The notes beneath the pieces are model-generated. The model was not told the origin of the DNA and made no database searches. It worked only from the letters and a program-made list of their open reading frames with translations. Below, piece by piece: positions 1 to 7,814 of a DNA stretch of 64,000 nt (position 1 is the stretch's first letter; each line of letters opens with the position of its first letter). The position numbers and the translations under genes are program-made. Origin of the DNA: Serratia sarumanii (GTDB lineage: Bacteria; Pseudomonadota; Gammaproteobacteria; Enterobacterales; Enterobacteriaceae); contig NZ_CP124750.1 of NCBI RefSeq assembly GCF_029962605.1, positions 3,038,001 through 3,102,000 of the forward strand, read 5' to 3'.

Positions 1-125
1 CCGGTGCAATTTATCTACTTGAAATGATTTTTGTCAGGTCGTACATCGCTGCCTCGACGGCGTCGCCGTGAGCCGCCGATGTGTTATTCACCCGGCTTTA
101 ACTATTAACAGGCTATATTTTAATC

Positions 126-341
126 ATGACCGATACGCTCGAATATCTGCTGACATTCCGTAAATGCTCCTCTTTGGACAGCCTGGAGAAGGTGTACGAC
201 AAACTGAACTACTCCATTGAAAATGATAAAGAAATTAGCAACATGTACCGCGCCGCCGACCACCGTCGCGCCGAGCTGGTTGCCGGTAAATTGTTCGATC
301 TGGGCAAGGTGCCGAAAACGCTGTGGGCGCAGGTGCTTTAA
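126..341 (+). CDS. cnu: Hha/YmoA-family nucleoid modulator, Cnu (YdgT) type
   Basis: 71-residue protein of the Hha/YmoA family, small partners of H-NS that bind its oligomerisation region and sharpen silencing of AT-rich, often acquired, genes. The family core is visible: a central stretch [21 protein letters not shown] followed by a C-terminal Val-Pro-x-x-x-Trp. It resembles the Cnu/YdgT branch more than Hha itself because of the N-terminal [10 protein letters not shown] segment and the Leu-Phe-Asp-Leu-Gly run. The start at 126 gives the full family length; an SD-like sequence is weak (AGG about 10 nt upstream). It is monocistronic, followed by about 200 bp with no gene. A role in silencing AT-rich parts of this window is inference only. 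Confidence 0.9.
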   Translation: MTDTLEYLLTFRKCSSLDSLEKVYDKLNYSIENDKEISNMYRAADHRRAELVAGKLFDLGKVPKTLWAQVL

Positions 342-538
342 TTCAGTGAAATTACGTGCGGCAACGGTTTTATCTTTTATTGCTATATAACCGGGGTAAA
401 TTCGGCTTTTATTGCCGCGCGTGATGCGAAACACATTTATTCCCCCCGCCAGGCTCTACCCTTTATCCGACGCAGTACCTCCGCCCAGGCCGCCGATGCA
501 GCAGCCTGGAATGCGATGGATACAACAAGGAGTGGGAT

Positions 539-958
539 ATGGGGTATCAAAACGTTCTGGTCACCGTCGCCGTTGCCCCTGACAGCCACCGCCTGGTGGA
601 AAAAGCCGTCTCCATCGTCCGCCCTTACGGCGGCAGCATCACCTTGTTAAGCACCCTCGCCAACCCGGAAATGTACAATAATTTCGCCGGGCCGATGCTG
701 GGGGATTTGCGCTCGTTGATGGAGGAGGAAACCCGGCTGTTTATGGAGGAACTGCGTCAACGCGCCGGTTACCCGATCGCCGATGCGCTGATCGTGCACG
801 GCGAGCTGGGTGACAGCCTGGAATACGCCAGCCGCCGTCAGCCGTTCGACCTGCTGATCTGCGGCAATCATCGCGACGGCATGATGAATAAGGTCTCCTG
901 TTCCGCCGCCCGCTTTATCAATATCAGCCATATCGACGTGCTGATCGTTCCGCTCTAA
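539..958 (+). CDS. uspC: Universal stress protein, UspC-like
   Basis: 139-residue single-domain UspA-superfamily protein, cytoplasmic and induced by stress and stationary phase in relatives. It has the Usp fold layout: an N-terminal beta strand (YQNVLVTVAVAP), the helix of a conserved-Ala/Arg region, and a C-terminal DLLICGNHRDGMM...VDVLIVPL-type ending. The G-x-H-x-x-G part is close to the Usp nucleotide-loop pattern but not a clean ATP-binding G-2x-G-9x-G-S/T. Overall similarity is greatest to UspC (YecG). An AAGGAG Shine-Dalgarno sits 8 nt before the ATG. It is a single gene, with the next gene 85 bp downstream carrying its own ribosome site. Confidence 0.85.
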   Translation: MGYQNVLVTVAVAPDSHRLVEKAVSIVRPYGGSITLLSTLANPEMYNNFAGPMLGDLRSLMEEETRLFMEELRQRAGYPIADALIVHGELGDSLEYASRRQPFDLLICGNHRDGMMNKVSCSAARFINISHIDVLIVPL

Positions 959-1043
959 GGCTAAGCACATTCGGTAACGTTGCCTTGCCGCCCCTGGACT
1001 AGGCTTAACGCATCTTGTTTGTCGCAACGCAAAGGAGCTTTCG

Positions 1044-2078
1044 ATGTCCCCTTCTTCTCAACAGAACCGCCGCTTCCTGCTGGCCTCGCGTCCGCACGGT
1101 GAACCGACGGCGGCCAACTTCCGTCTCGATACCGTCCCCGCACCGCAGCCCGGCGCCGGACAGCTGGTGCTGCGCACCGTTTATCTGTCGCTGGATCCTT
1201 ATATGCGCGGGCGCATGAGCGATGCCCCCTCCTACGCGCCGCCGGTGGAGATCGGTCAGGTGATGGTGGGCGGCACGGTATCGCGCGTAGCGGCTTCACA
1301 GCATCCCGATTTCAACGTCGGCGATTGGGTGTTGGGTTATGACGGCTGGCAGGATTACGCCCTGTCTGACGGCAGCGGCCTGCGCAACCTCGGCCCGCAC
1401 CTGCCGCAGCCTTCCCGCCTGCTGGGCGTGCTGGGCATGCCGGGATTTACCGCTTACATGGGGCTGCTCGACATCGGCCAACCGCAGGCGGGAGAAACGC
1501 TGGTGGTGGCCGCCGCCAGCGGTGCGGTCGGCTCGGTGGTCGGCCAAATCGGTAAGCTGAAAGGCTGTCGCGTCGTCGGCGTCGCCGGAGGGGCGGAAAA
1601 ATGCCGCTATGTGGTGGAAGAGTTGGGTTTCGACGCCTGCATCGATCACCGCGCCCCTGACTTTGCCGAACAGCTGGCGGCCGCCTGCCCTAAAGGCATC
1701 GACATCTATTACGAAAACGTCGGCGGGGCGGTGTTCGACGCCGTACTGCCGCTGTTGAACACCAAAGCGCGCATTCCGGTGTGCGGCATCATCGCCCATT
1801 ACAATGCCACCGGGTTGCCTGCGGGGCCGGACCGCTTGCCGCTGCTGGAGGGGCTGATCCTGCGCAAACGCATCCGTATGCAGGGCTTTATCATCTTCGA
1901 CGACTACGGCTCACGCTTTGACGAGTTCTTGCAACAAATGAGCAGTTGGGTCGAGGAGGGGAAAATCAAGTTCCGCGAGGACATCGTCGACGGGCTGGAG
2001 CAGGCGCCGCAGGCGTTTATCGGCCTGCTGCAGGGCAAGAACTTCGGCAAGCTGGTGATCCGCGTCGCCGACGAGTAA
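1044..2078 (+). CDS. curA: NADP-dependent medium-chain reductase, CurA/leukotriene B4 12-hydroxydehydrogenase type
   Basis: 344-residue zinc-independent MDR oxidoreductase. It has an N-terminal oxidoreductase_N2-type GroES domain (about residues 10-120, including SLDPYMRGRM) and a Rossmann domain with the nucleotide-binding loop AAASGAVGSVVGQIGKLKG at about residues 155-173. A YYENVGG motif typical of CurA/YncB and prostaglandin reductase-like enzymes follows. The family reduces alkenals, enones and curcumin with NADPH. AAAGGAG lies 6 nt before the ATG. The gene ends head-on with pcp and shares a bidirectional hairpin with it. The exact substrate cannot be told from sequence. Confidence 0.85.
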   Translation: MSPSSQQNRRFLLASRPHGEPTAANFRLDTVPAPQPGAGQLVLRTVYLSLDPYMRGRMSDAPSYAPPVEIGQVMVGGTVSRVAASQHPDFNVGDWVLGYDGWQDYALSDGSGLRNLGPHLPQPSRLLGVLGMPGFTAYMGLLDIGQPQAGETLVVAAASGAVGSVVGQIGKLKGCRVVGVAGGAEKCRYVVEELGFDACIDHRAPDFAEQLAAACPKGIDIYYENVGGAVFDAVLPLLNTKARIPVCGIIAHYNATGLPAGPDRLPLLEGLILRKRIRMQGFIIFDDYGSRFDEFLQQMSSWVEEGKIKFREDIVDGLEQAPQAFIGLLQGKNFGKLVIRVADE

Positions 2079-2085
2079 CCGGTAA

Positions 2086-2109
2086 CAGGGCGTGGTACAC
2101 CACGCCCTG
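2086..2109. terminator. Bidirectional hairpin between curA and pcp
   Basis: Perfect 10-bp stem CAGGGCGTGG / CCACGCCCTG with a TACA loop, placed in the 34-bp gap between two convergent genes. There is no strong T-run on either side, so termination efficiency is uncertain, but position and symmetry suit a shared terminator. Confidence 0.7.
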
Positions 2110-2112
2110 CTG

Positions 2113-2763
2113 TTAATGTATGGCGCCGTCGCCGAATCGCACATCTTCCTCGACCGTCAGCGTCACCTGCACAATAGTGCGCACCGCTTCCACCATCGTC
2201 GCCAGCGCCATACTCGGCTTGCCCGGATGCGCCGCCGCCAGTGCATGGCTGTACGGGACATGCACGAATCCGCCCCTGCCCCTCGCGTGCTGCGTCTCGA
2301 GATAGTGCCGCAGACCGTAAAAAATATGGTTGCAGTTATAGGTACCTGCCGTATAAGAGACCGCCGCCGGGATCCCCTGTCGGCGCAGCTGCTGCACTGC
2401 GGCCTTGACCGGCAACGTGCTGAAATACCCCACCGGCCCGCCGGCCACCACCGGTATATCGACCGGCTGTTTACCGGCATTGTCGGGAATGCGGGCATCG
2501 ATCAGATTGATGGCCACCCGTTCCAGCGATATCTCGGCCCGGCCGCCGGCCAGGCCCAGACAAATCACCGCCAGCGGCTGCAGCGCCTCAATCGCCGCGA
2601 TCAATTGCTGATTGGCCTCGCCCAACACGCAAGGCAGCTCGAGCGCCGCGATCTCCGCGCCGGCAATATGTTCACCGGCCAACGCCTGCGCAATCTGCCA
2701 GGAAGGATTCACCGCATCGCCATCGAACGGCTCAATGCCGGTGATCAAGACTTTGTTCATCAT
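2113..2763 (-). CDS. pcp: Pyroglutamyl-peptidase I (pyrrolidone-carboxylate peptidase)
   Basis: 216-residue C15-family cysteine peptidase that removes N-terminal pyroglutamate from peptides in the cytoplasm. The catalytic triad is present at the canonical numbering: Glu81 (in [10 protein letters not shown]), Cys144 (in [11 protein letters not shown]) and His168 (in FVHVP). The N-terminal [18 protein letters not shown] is the family signature, slightly altered from GFxPFG. Two ATG codons are adjacent; AGGGG is 3 nt from the first and 6 nt from the second (2760), so the second may be used. It is transcribed away from the neighbouring LysR gene, with 94 bp between the two start codons. Confidence 0.93.
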   Translation of the reverse strand: MMNKVLITGIEPFDGDAVNPSWQIAQALAGEHIAGAEIAALELPCVLGEANQQLIAAIEALQPLAVICLGLAGGRAEISLERVAINLIDARIPDNAGKQPVDIPVVAGGPVGYFSTLPVKAAVQQLRRQGIPAAVSYTAGTYNCNHIFYGLRHYLETQHARGRGGFVHVPYSHALAAAHPGKPSMALATMVEAVRTIVQVTLTVEEDVRFGDGAIH

Positions 2764-2857
2764 TTCCCCTGATTGAAGGCTAAATTCGTGTACTTCCAGC
2801 CTAGAGAACGCAGTATGATTCTGGAAATGGATTATCTGTATATAGAGTATTCATAAA

Positions 2858-3790
2858 ATGAATTTGGCCAACGTCGATCTCAACTTGCTGGTGGTGTTCG
2901 AGGCGTTATATCAGACGCGCAACGTCACCGCCGCAGGCCGGCGTCTTAACCGCGCCCAGCCCTCCGTCAGCAATGCCTTGGCACGGCTGCGCACGCTGCT
3001 GAACGATCCGCTGTTTGTTCGCAGCGGCGGCGGCATGGCGCCTACGCCACGCGCCCATCAGCTTATGCCGCAGATACAGCAGGTGCTTGAACAGATCCAT
3101 CTGGCGTTGGCGCCCCCTGCCCGTTTCGATCCGGCCACCGCCGGGCAACGGCGCTTTACGCTGGCGGCCGGCGACTATGCCGATATCCTGCTGCTGCCCG
3201 CTATCATCAGTCGGTTACGTCAGACAGCACCCGGCATCGATATTCGCGTTTCGCGCCTGGATCGCCACAATATTTACCGGCAACTGGATCGCGGCGAGGT
3301 GGATATCGCGCTGGGAGGGCACCTTTCCGGAGCGGAAAGCCACTATGTGCGCACGTTGTTTGAAGAACATCTGGTGTGTATCGCCAGCCGTTCACACCCA
3401 CAGTTGGCGGATGGCCGCTGGGATCTGGCACGCTACCTCAGCCTGCCGCATGGGCTGTACGCACCGGCAGACGACGGCTCTGCCAGGGGATTGGTCGACC
3501 GGCGCCTGGCGGAAATCGGCGGTCAACGGCGCGTCGCCGTAACCTTTTCACATATTGCCGCTCTGCCGGCTGTGGTCGCCGACAGCGATCTGATCGCCAC
3601 CCTGGCCGCCAGCGCGGCCCGGCATTTTTCCGATCCGCAACGCGTACGCATTCTCCCGCTGCCCGACGAGTTGGCCATCGCGCCTTTCCCCATTGAGCTG
3701 ATCGCCGGCAGGCTGGCGCAACGCGACCCGGCGTTAATCTGGCTCTGTGAGCTGATAGGCCAACTCTCCTTCGCCCCCTCCCTACGTTAA
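2858..3790 (+). CDS. LysR-family transcriptional regulator
   Basis: 310-residue LTTR. The N-terminal winged HTH spans about residues 1-65 (VDLNLLVVFEALYQTRNVT, then RAQPSVSNALARLR as recognition helix). A periplasmic-binding-fold effector domain covers about 90-300. Its HTH resembles the NodD/LeuO-like branch that begins with ...DLNLLVVF. It sits divergently to pcp with a 94-bp shared intergenic region, the usual arrangement for an LTTR controlling its neighbour, but no T-N11-A site was verified. The Shine-Dalgarno is weak. The ligand is unknown. Confidence 0.85.
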   Translation: MNLANVDLNLLVVFEALYQTRNVTAAGRRLNRAQPSVSNALARLRTLLNDPLFVRSGGGMAPTPRAHQLMPQIQQVLEQIHLALAPPARFDPATAGQRRFTLAAGDYADILLLPAIISRLRQTAPGIDIRVSRLDRHNIYRQLDRGEVDIALGGHLSGAESHYVRTLFEEHLVCIASRSHPQLADGRWDLARYLSLPHGLYAPADDGSARGLVDRRLAEIGGQRRVAVTFSHIAALPAVVADSDLIATLAASAARHFSDPQRVRILPLPDELAIAPFPIELIAGRLAQRDPALIWLCELIGQLSFAPSLR

Positions 3791-4302
3791 CGACGGCATT
3801 CGCTGCATTTTCAACCGTTCGAACGCATGTTCCAGGGCTCGCCGGTGGGCCCTGAGAGGTCTGCCAAATAGGAATCATCCGAATTAACATTCGCCAAATT
3901 TATATATTTGATCATCTTTAACTGGCAAATGGTAAGGATAAAAAACAGTCAGTGACTTTTTTTACGTAAAAAAAGAGTTGTTTTATAAACACGTTGACTT
4001 AAGTGTTACAGATTTATTTTTTGGTATTACCAATTATCCAATAATTTGAGATAAAAAATGATCTGCTCGCATGTATATGTTTTAGATGATTAAAACCAAG
4101 ATCGTGAGCAAGTTAACGAATTGAGCATTGATCCACAAGGCTATTTTGCAAATGCAGAGCTCTATTGTAGACTGCACAAATCGTGCCTTTGTGTAAACTT
4201 TGTTAAATCTTTCGTCAGTTCCTGTCTCCATTCGTGACAGATACGCCATCGGGATCGCGCGTCAATTCTCGTGCGGTAGCTATGCCTAAAGCGGGGAATA
4301 GT
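3791..4302. other. AT-rich intergenic regulatory stretch before the T6SS cluster
   Basis: About 510 bp without a supportable gene. The part from about 3880 to 4200 is much richer in A/T than the surrounding DNA, a composition typical of H-NS-bound regions upstream of T6SS clusters. It contains a perfect palindrome (3956-3975) and a TTGACT hexamer near 3993 that could be a -35 element. No sigma-54 motif (GG-N10-GC) was recognised. An open frame from a GTG at 4234 into vgrG exists but lacks a ribosome site. Confidence 0.6.
3956..3975. promoter_or_regulatory. Perfect 20-bp palindrome CTTTTTTTACGTAAAAAAAG
   Basis: Sequence is CTTTTTTTACGTAAAAAAAG, identical on both strands, about 330 bp before vgrG1 and about 165 bp after the LysR gene. 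It could be a regulator site, a DNA-bending AT tract or, as RNA, a hairpin with a U-run ending the LysR transcript. The 7-bp A/T stem would be weak as RNA, which favours a DNA site. Confidence 0.5.
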
Positions 4303-6642
4303 ATGGATCGCCTTATCATTGCGCACACGCCTTTGCCCTCCCATCAGCTGTTGTTCAGAAGCCTTTCCGGTGAGGAAAAACTGGCCGGATTGTTCGAGTT
4401 CGACGTCGAGCTGCTCAGCCCCGACAATCGGCTCGATCTGAAAGCGCTGCTGGGACAAAAAATCACGTTGGAGCTGCGGGGCAATCCGCTGGCGCCGCGC
4501 TATCTCAACGGCAATATCACGCGCATGACTCTCTCCGGACGGGAAGCAGGCGGCAACCGTTACTATATCTACCGCGCCGTGCTGCGCCCCACGCTGTGGT
4601 ATCTGACGCAAAACCGCGATTTTCGCATCTACCAGGAAAAGACCGTTCCCGACATCCTGACTCAGGTGCTGGGGCAGTATCAGGTGAAAATCGATAATCG
4701 CCTGAGTTACGACTACCGCATCTGGGGGTACTGCGTGCAGTACCAAGAGAGCGATTTCGATTTCATCAGTCGCCTGATGGAGCACGAAGGCATCTATTAC
4801 TATTTCACGCACCAGCAAGACGGCCATACGCTGGTGCTGGCTGACGCGCCGTCGGCGCATCAGGAACTCGCCGGCTACGCCAGCATTCCCTATCAGCTCG
4901 CGGAAGGCGGCCTGGTGGAAAACAAAGACAGCATCAACAGCTGGAGCGTTTCGGACGCCATCACGCCCAGCCTGTATAGCCTGGATGACTACGATTTTCG
5001 CAAGCCGCGCGCGCGGTTGCTGGAGGCGCGGCAGAATCCCGCCTCGTTCGCGCAGGACAAAGCCGAGGTGTTCGACTGGCCCGGGCGTTATACCGATCAC
5101 GCCCACGGCCAGTTTTACGTCAAGGTTCGCCAGCAGGAGTTCGAAGCGCAGCACGAGCAGATGAGCGGCGAAGGCAGTTCGCAGGGCATTGCGCCCGGCT
5201 ACCGTTTTCAACTGATCCAGGCGCCGCGTATGGAGGACAACCGCGCCTACCTGGTGGTCAGCGCGCATTACTTCATGCAGGAAAACAGCTACGCAAGCAA
5301 TGATAACGACGTCGGCGAGCAGCGTACCGAATTTCAGGTCGTTCCGGCGGACATCAATTGGCGCCCGGCGCGCATCACGCCCTGGCCGAAAACCCACGGC
5401 CCGCAAACTGCCGAAGTGGTGGGGCCGGAAGGCGAAAGCATCTGGACCGATAAATATGGCCGGGTGAAACTCAAATTCCGTTGGGATCGCCACGGCAGCG
5501 GCAATGAAACCAGTTCCTGTTGGGTGCGCGTCTCCAGCGCCTGGGCCGGCTGGAAATACGGCGGGATCCAGATCCCGCGCGTGGGCGAAGAAGTGGTGGT
5601 CGACTTTATCAACGGCGATCCGGATCGCCCTATCATCACCGGCCGCGTTTACAACGAAGACAGCATGCCGCCGTGGGATCTGCCCGGCGACGCCACCAAA
5701 ATGGGCTTTATGAGCCGCAGCAAAGGCGGCGGCGCCGACAACGCCAGCTTCCTGTTCCTGGAAGACTCGCCCGGCAACGAATCTTTCGACATGCACGCCG
5801 AACGCAACATGAACATGACGGTGGAAAACGACAAGAACGTCAATATTGACGGCAGCCGCACCACCACCATCGGCCGCAAGCAGGACGACACCGTCACCGG
5901 CGACGCCACGTTCCTGTACAAAGCGAAACGCACCACCACCGTCGATGGGCTGGAAACCGCCAACCTGAACGCCCACCAGACGGTGAACATCAAAGGCGGC
6001 CGCGACCTGACGATTATCGACGGCGGCGATAAAATCGACATCACCGGCAATCAGTCCTTCAAGCTTGACGGCGCACAGACGCAAAACATTACGCAGACCC
6101 AACACGTCACGGTGAAGGGCAATCAGACCCTCGACATTACCGAAGGGCAACAAACCAGCACCATCAAGCAAGGGCAAACGGTCAACATCACCTCCGGCGG
6201 GCAGCACACCACCATCACCGCCGGCGGGCAGGAATTGACGGTTAAAGGCGGCGGCCAAACCGCTACCGTCACCGGGAATGTCACCGAGACCTACAAAAAC
6301 GATCAGAGCACGACGATCACCGGTACGCTGACCATCAAAGCGAAAACGATCAACATCACCAGCGCAGACGGCGTGTCGGTGCAGACACCGAGCTGGAAAG
6401 ATAACTGCCACGGTTGGAAATGGGTGGCGACCGGGGCCAACTTCGCCTTCTACGGCTCCAATCTTGCGTTGACAGGAGCCAGCCTGAAACACACGATGCT
6501 GGATATCTCGCACAATCCGCTGGCGATCAGCAAAACCAATTTCAAGCTCAGTAACGATCCAATGACGTTCACTCAGCTTGGCGCGCTGGTGACCAACGGC
6601 GCCTTACGGTTGAGCACCAAGGCGCTGGCGATCTTTTTATAA
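4303..6642 (+). CDS. vgrG: T6SS spike protein VgrG (VgrG1) with extended C-terminal beta-helix
   Basis: 779 residues from the ATG at 4303. This start aligns with the start of the second VgrG at 39791 (MDRLIIAHT / MLDRIIAHT) and has GGGGA 7 nt upstream; a GTG at 4234 would add 23 residues without a ribosome site. The gp27-like base is N-terminal. The gp5 OB region (IWTDKYGRVKLKFRWD, then VVDFINGDPDRPIITGRVYN) lies at about residues 390-460. After it comes a long Thr/Asn/Gly-rich repeat region (about 530-700) with short VN-I-G-type units, then a 75-residue hydrophobic tail without repeats. Compared with VgrG2 the C terminus is about 135 residues longer. It forms the trimeric tip of the Hcp tube. 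It is first in the cluster, 10 bp before the next gene. Confidence 0.95.
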   Translation: MDRLIIAHTPLPSHQLLFRSLSGEEKLAGLFEFDVELLSPDNRLDLKALLGQKITLELRGNPLAPRYLNGNITRMTLSGREAGGNRYYIYRAVLRPTLWYLTQNRDFRIYQEKTVPDILTQVLGQYQVKIDNRLSYDYRIWGYCVQYQESDFDFISRLMEHEGIYYYFTHQQDGHTLVLADAPSAHQELAGYASIPYQLAEGGLVENKDSINSWSVSDAITPSLYSLDDYDFRKPRARLLEARQNPASFAQDKAEVFDWPGRYTDHAHGQFYVKVRQQEFEAQHEQMSGEGSSQGIAPGYRFQLIQAPRMEDNRAYLVVSAHYFMQENSYASNDNDVGEQRTEFQVVPADINWRPARITPWPKTHGPQTAEVVGPEGESIWTDKYGRVKLKFRWDRHGSGNETSSCWVRVSSAWAGWKYGGIQIPRVGEEVVVDFINGDPDRPIITGRVYNEDSMPPWDLPGDATKMGFMSRSKGGGADNASFLFLEDSPGNESFDMHAERNMNMTVENDKNVNIDGSRTTTIGRKQDDTVTGDATFLYKAKRTTTVDGLETANLNAHQTVNIKGGRDLTIIDGGDKIDITGNQSFKLDGAQTQNITQTQHVTVKGNQTLDITEGQQTSTIKQGQTVNITSGGQHTTITAGGQELTVKGGGQTATVTGNVTETYKNDQSTTITGTLTIKAKTINITSADGVSVQTPSWKDNCHGWKWVATGANFAFYGSNLALTGASLKHTMLDISHNPLAISKTNFKLSNDPMTFTQLGALVTNGALRLSTKALAIFL

Positions 6643-6652
6643 AGGGACTCCC

Positions 6653-7042
6653 ATGTCGAAGGCCAAAAATGTTCTCACCGTTATCGGGTTGATTTTATTG
6701 GCTCCTATCCTCAGCCTGGTGGGTTTTTTCAAATTCATCACGGTCGATATCTGGGGTTATTTCAAACATATCGGTTCTTCCCTCAGCGTGATGGAGAACG
6801 GTATTTCCGCCTCCGGGCAAATCGTCAGCATTCGCCAGACCAACCTGTGGGACGGGAATCGGCCGGTCTGCGAAGTCGAAGTCAAATACATCGCCCAAGA
6901 CGGAAAAAACCATACGGCCGTGGCGAAAGGCCCGATCAGCGTCGTGGATCTGCCGCGTTATCAGCCGGGCCATTTCACCGCGATCAAGTACGACCCCAAG
7001 AACCCCAAAAAAGCGGTGATCGAAGAGCTTTCCCGGCTTTAA
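6653..7042 (+). CDS. Small inner-membrane protein, DUF3592-like
   Basis: 129 residues. One hydrophobic N-terminal segment (about residues 8-32, VLTVIGLILLAPILSLVGFF) precedes a soluble beta-rich domain containing GQIVSIRQT and YDPKNPKKAVIE, which resembles DUF3592 proteins (a GxV...YdPxnP pattern). Starting 10 bp after vgrG1 it is very probably co-transcribed. No toxin or enzyme motif is seen. It could be an immunity protein or an accessory factor for something delivered by VgrG1; this is inference from position only. Confidence 0.7.
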   Translation: MSKAKNVLTVIGLILLAPILSLVGFFKFITVDIWGYFKHIGSSLSVMENGISASGQIVSIRQTNLWDGNRPVCEVEVKYIAQDGKNHTAVAKGPISVVDLPRYQPGHFTAIKYDPKNPKKAVIEELSRL

Positions 7043-7143
7043 GCGAAAAGGCTCCTTTCAATCACGCTATCCGATTGCAACGCTCTGCCAACGGCTTATC
7101 GTTCATCGGTTCGCTAACTCACCTTGCATAAGGAAGTGTCACG

Positions 7144-7644
7144 ATGGGCGCGTTCATTGCCTTTTCGACGCAGGACAGCCTCTGGGGACAAATCCTGTTT
7201 ACCTTCTTTGGCATCCTGGTTGGCTGCGTCTTGCTCGCCGCGATCGGCAAAATCTTTTTGTCGGCCAGCCGAGCGGCCGCGTTGCCTGCGCGGTTGCTGA
7301 TCTTTGTCGCGCTGATGCTGGCGCTGCTGAAATACAACCAGCAGGTGATGTCTGCGGTGAATGCCCCCGCAGAATTGATCGGGTTCCTGATTTTGCCCGG
7401 CTTTTTGATGAGTTACCTGGGTGCGGCGCCCACCGGCAGACTGGCGCTGGCGATAGAGCTGCCCTGTTTTGCGGCGCTCGCCGCGCTGCTGATTCTGGGC
7501 ACCGCCGACGTCGAATTTTTTGCCCCCTATCACCTGGAGAGCGCCGGCCAATTTATCGCCAAGGCGATCGCTGCGGCATTGTCCGTCGCCGCCGTGCTGT
7601 TGGCTCGCGGAATAAACGGGAAGGACGGCGCACTGTCCTCTTGA
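7144..7644 (+). CDS. Polytopic membrane protein of unknown function
   Basis: 166 residues with about five hydrophobic segments: around residues 15-36, 46-62, 78-98, 103-122 and 135-153. No recognised domain. It lies 101 bp after the DUF3592-like gene with AAGGAAG 6 nt before the ATG, and is followed by a terminator-like hairpin, so the vgrG1 unit probably ends here. Multi-pass inner-membrane proteins next to VgrG genes are often immunity proteins for membrane-acting toxins, but no such toxin is recognised here. Confidence 0.6.
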   Translation: MGAFIAFSTQDSLWGQILFTFFGILVGCVLLAAIGKIFLSASRAAALPARLLIFVALMLALLKYNQQVMSAVNAPAELIGFLILPGFLMSYLGAAPTGRLALAIELPCFAALAALLILGTADVEFFAPYHLESAGQFIAKAIAAALSVAAVLLARGINGKDGALSS

Positions 7645-7677
7645 TCATCCCTTTCGAAGCGGGGCCCTCCCCGCATT

Positions 7678-7710
7678 AACGATCGGCGCTGAACGCCGCA
7701 TCGTTTTCTT
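7678..7710 (+). terminator. Terminator-like hairpin after the vgrG1 unit
   Basis: Imperfect stem pairing AACGAT-CGGCG with CGCCG-(ca)-TCGTT around a CTGAA loop, followed by TTTTCTT. A GCGGGG/CCCCGC hairpin lies just upstream at about 7659-7674. The next gene begins 105 bp later, leaving room for a separate promoter. Confidence 0.5.
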
Positions 7711-7814
7711 CATCTGTTGTGACATAGCCTGATATCTATTAAACCGAAAAACGGATTGTTTTTGAGCAGCAGCCTGGCTGCCAGCTGATATCCACAGGAA
7801 GCTTTACACACACA

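Noticed and set aside
4162..6513. 783-codon open frame antisense to vgrG1, and similar long antisense frames at 14507-16207, 17485-18909, 21775-23376 and 35809-37674
   Set aside because: They lie fully opposite strongly supported T6SS genes, lack ribosome sites and family motifs, and are expected by-products of high GC codon use.
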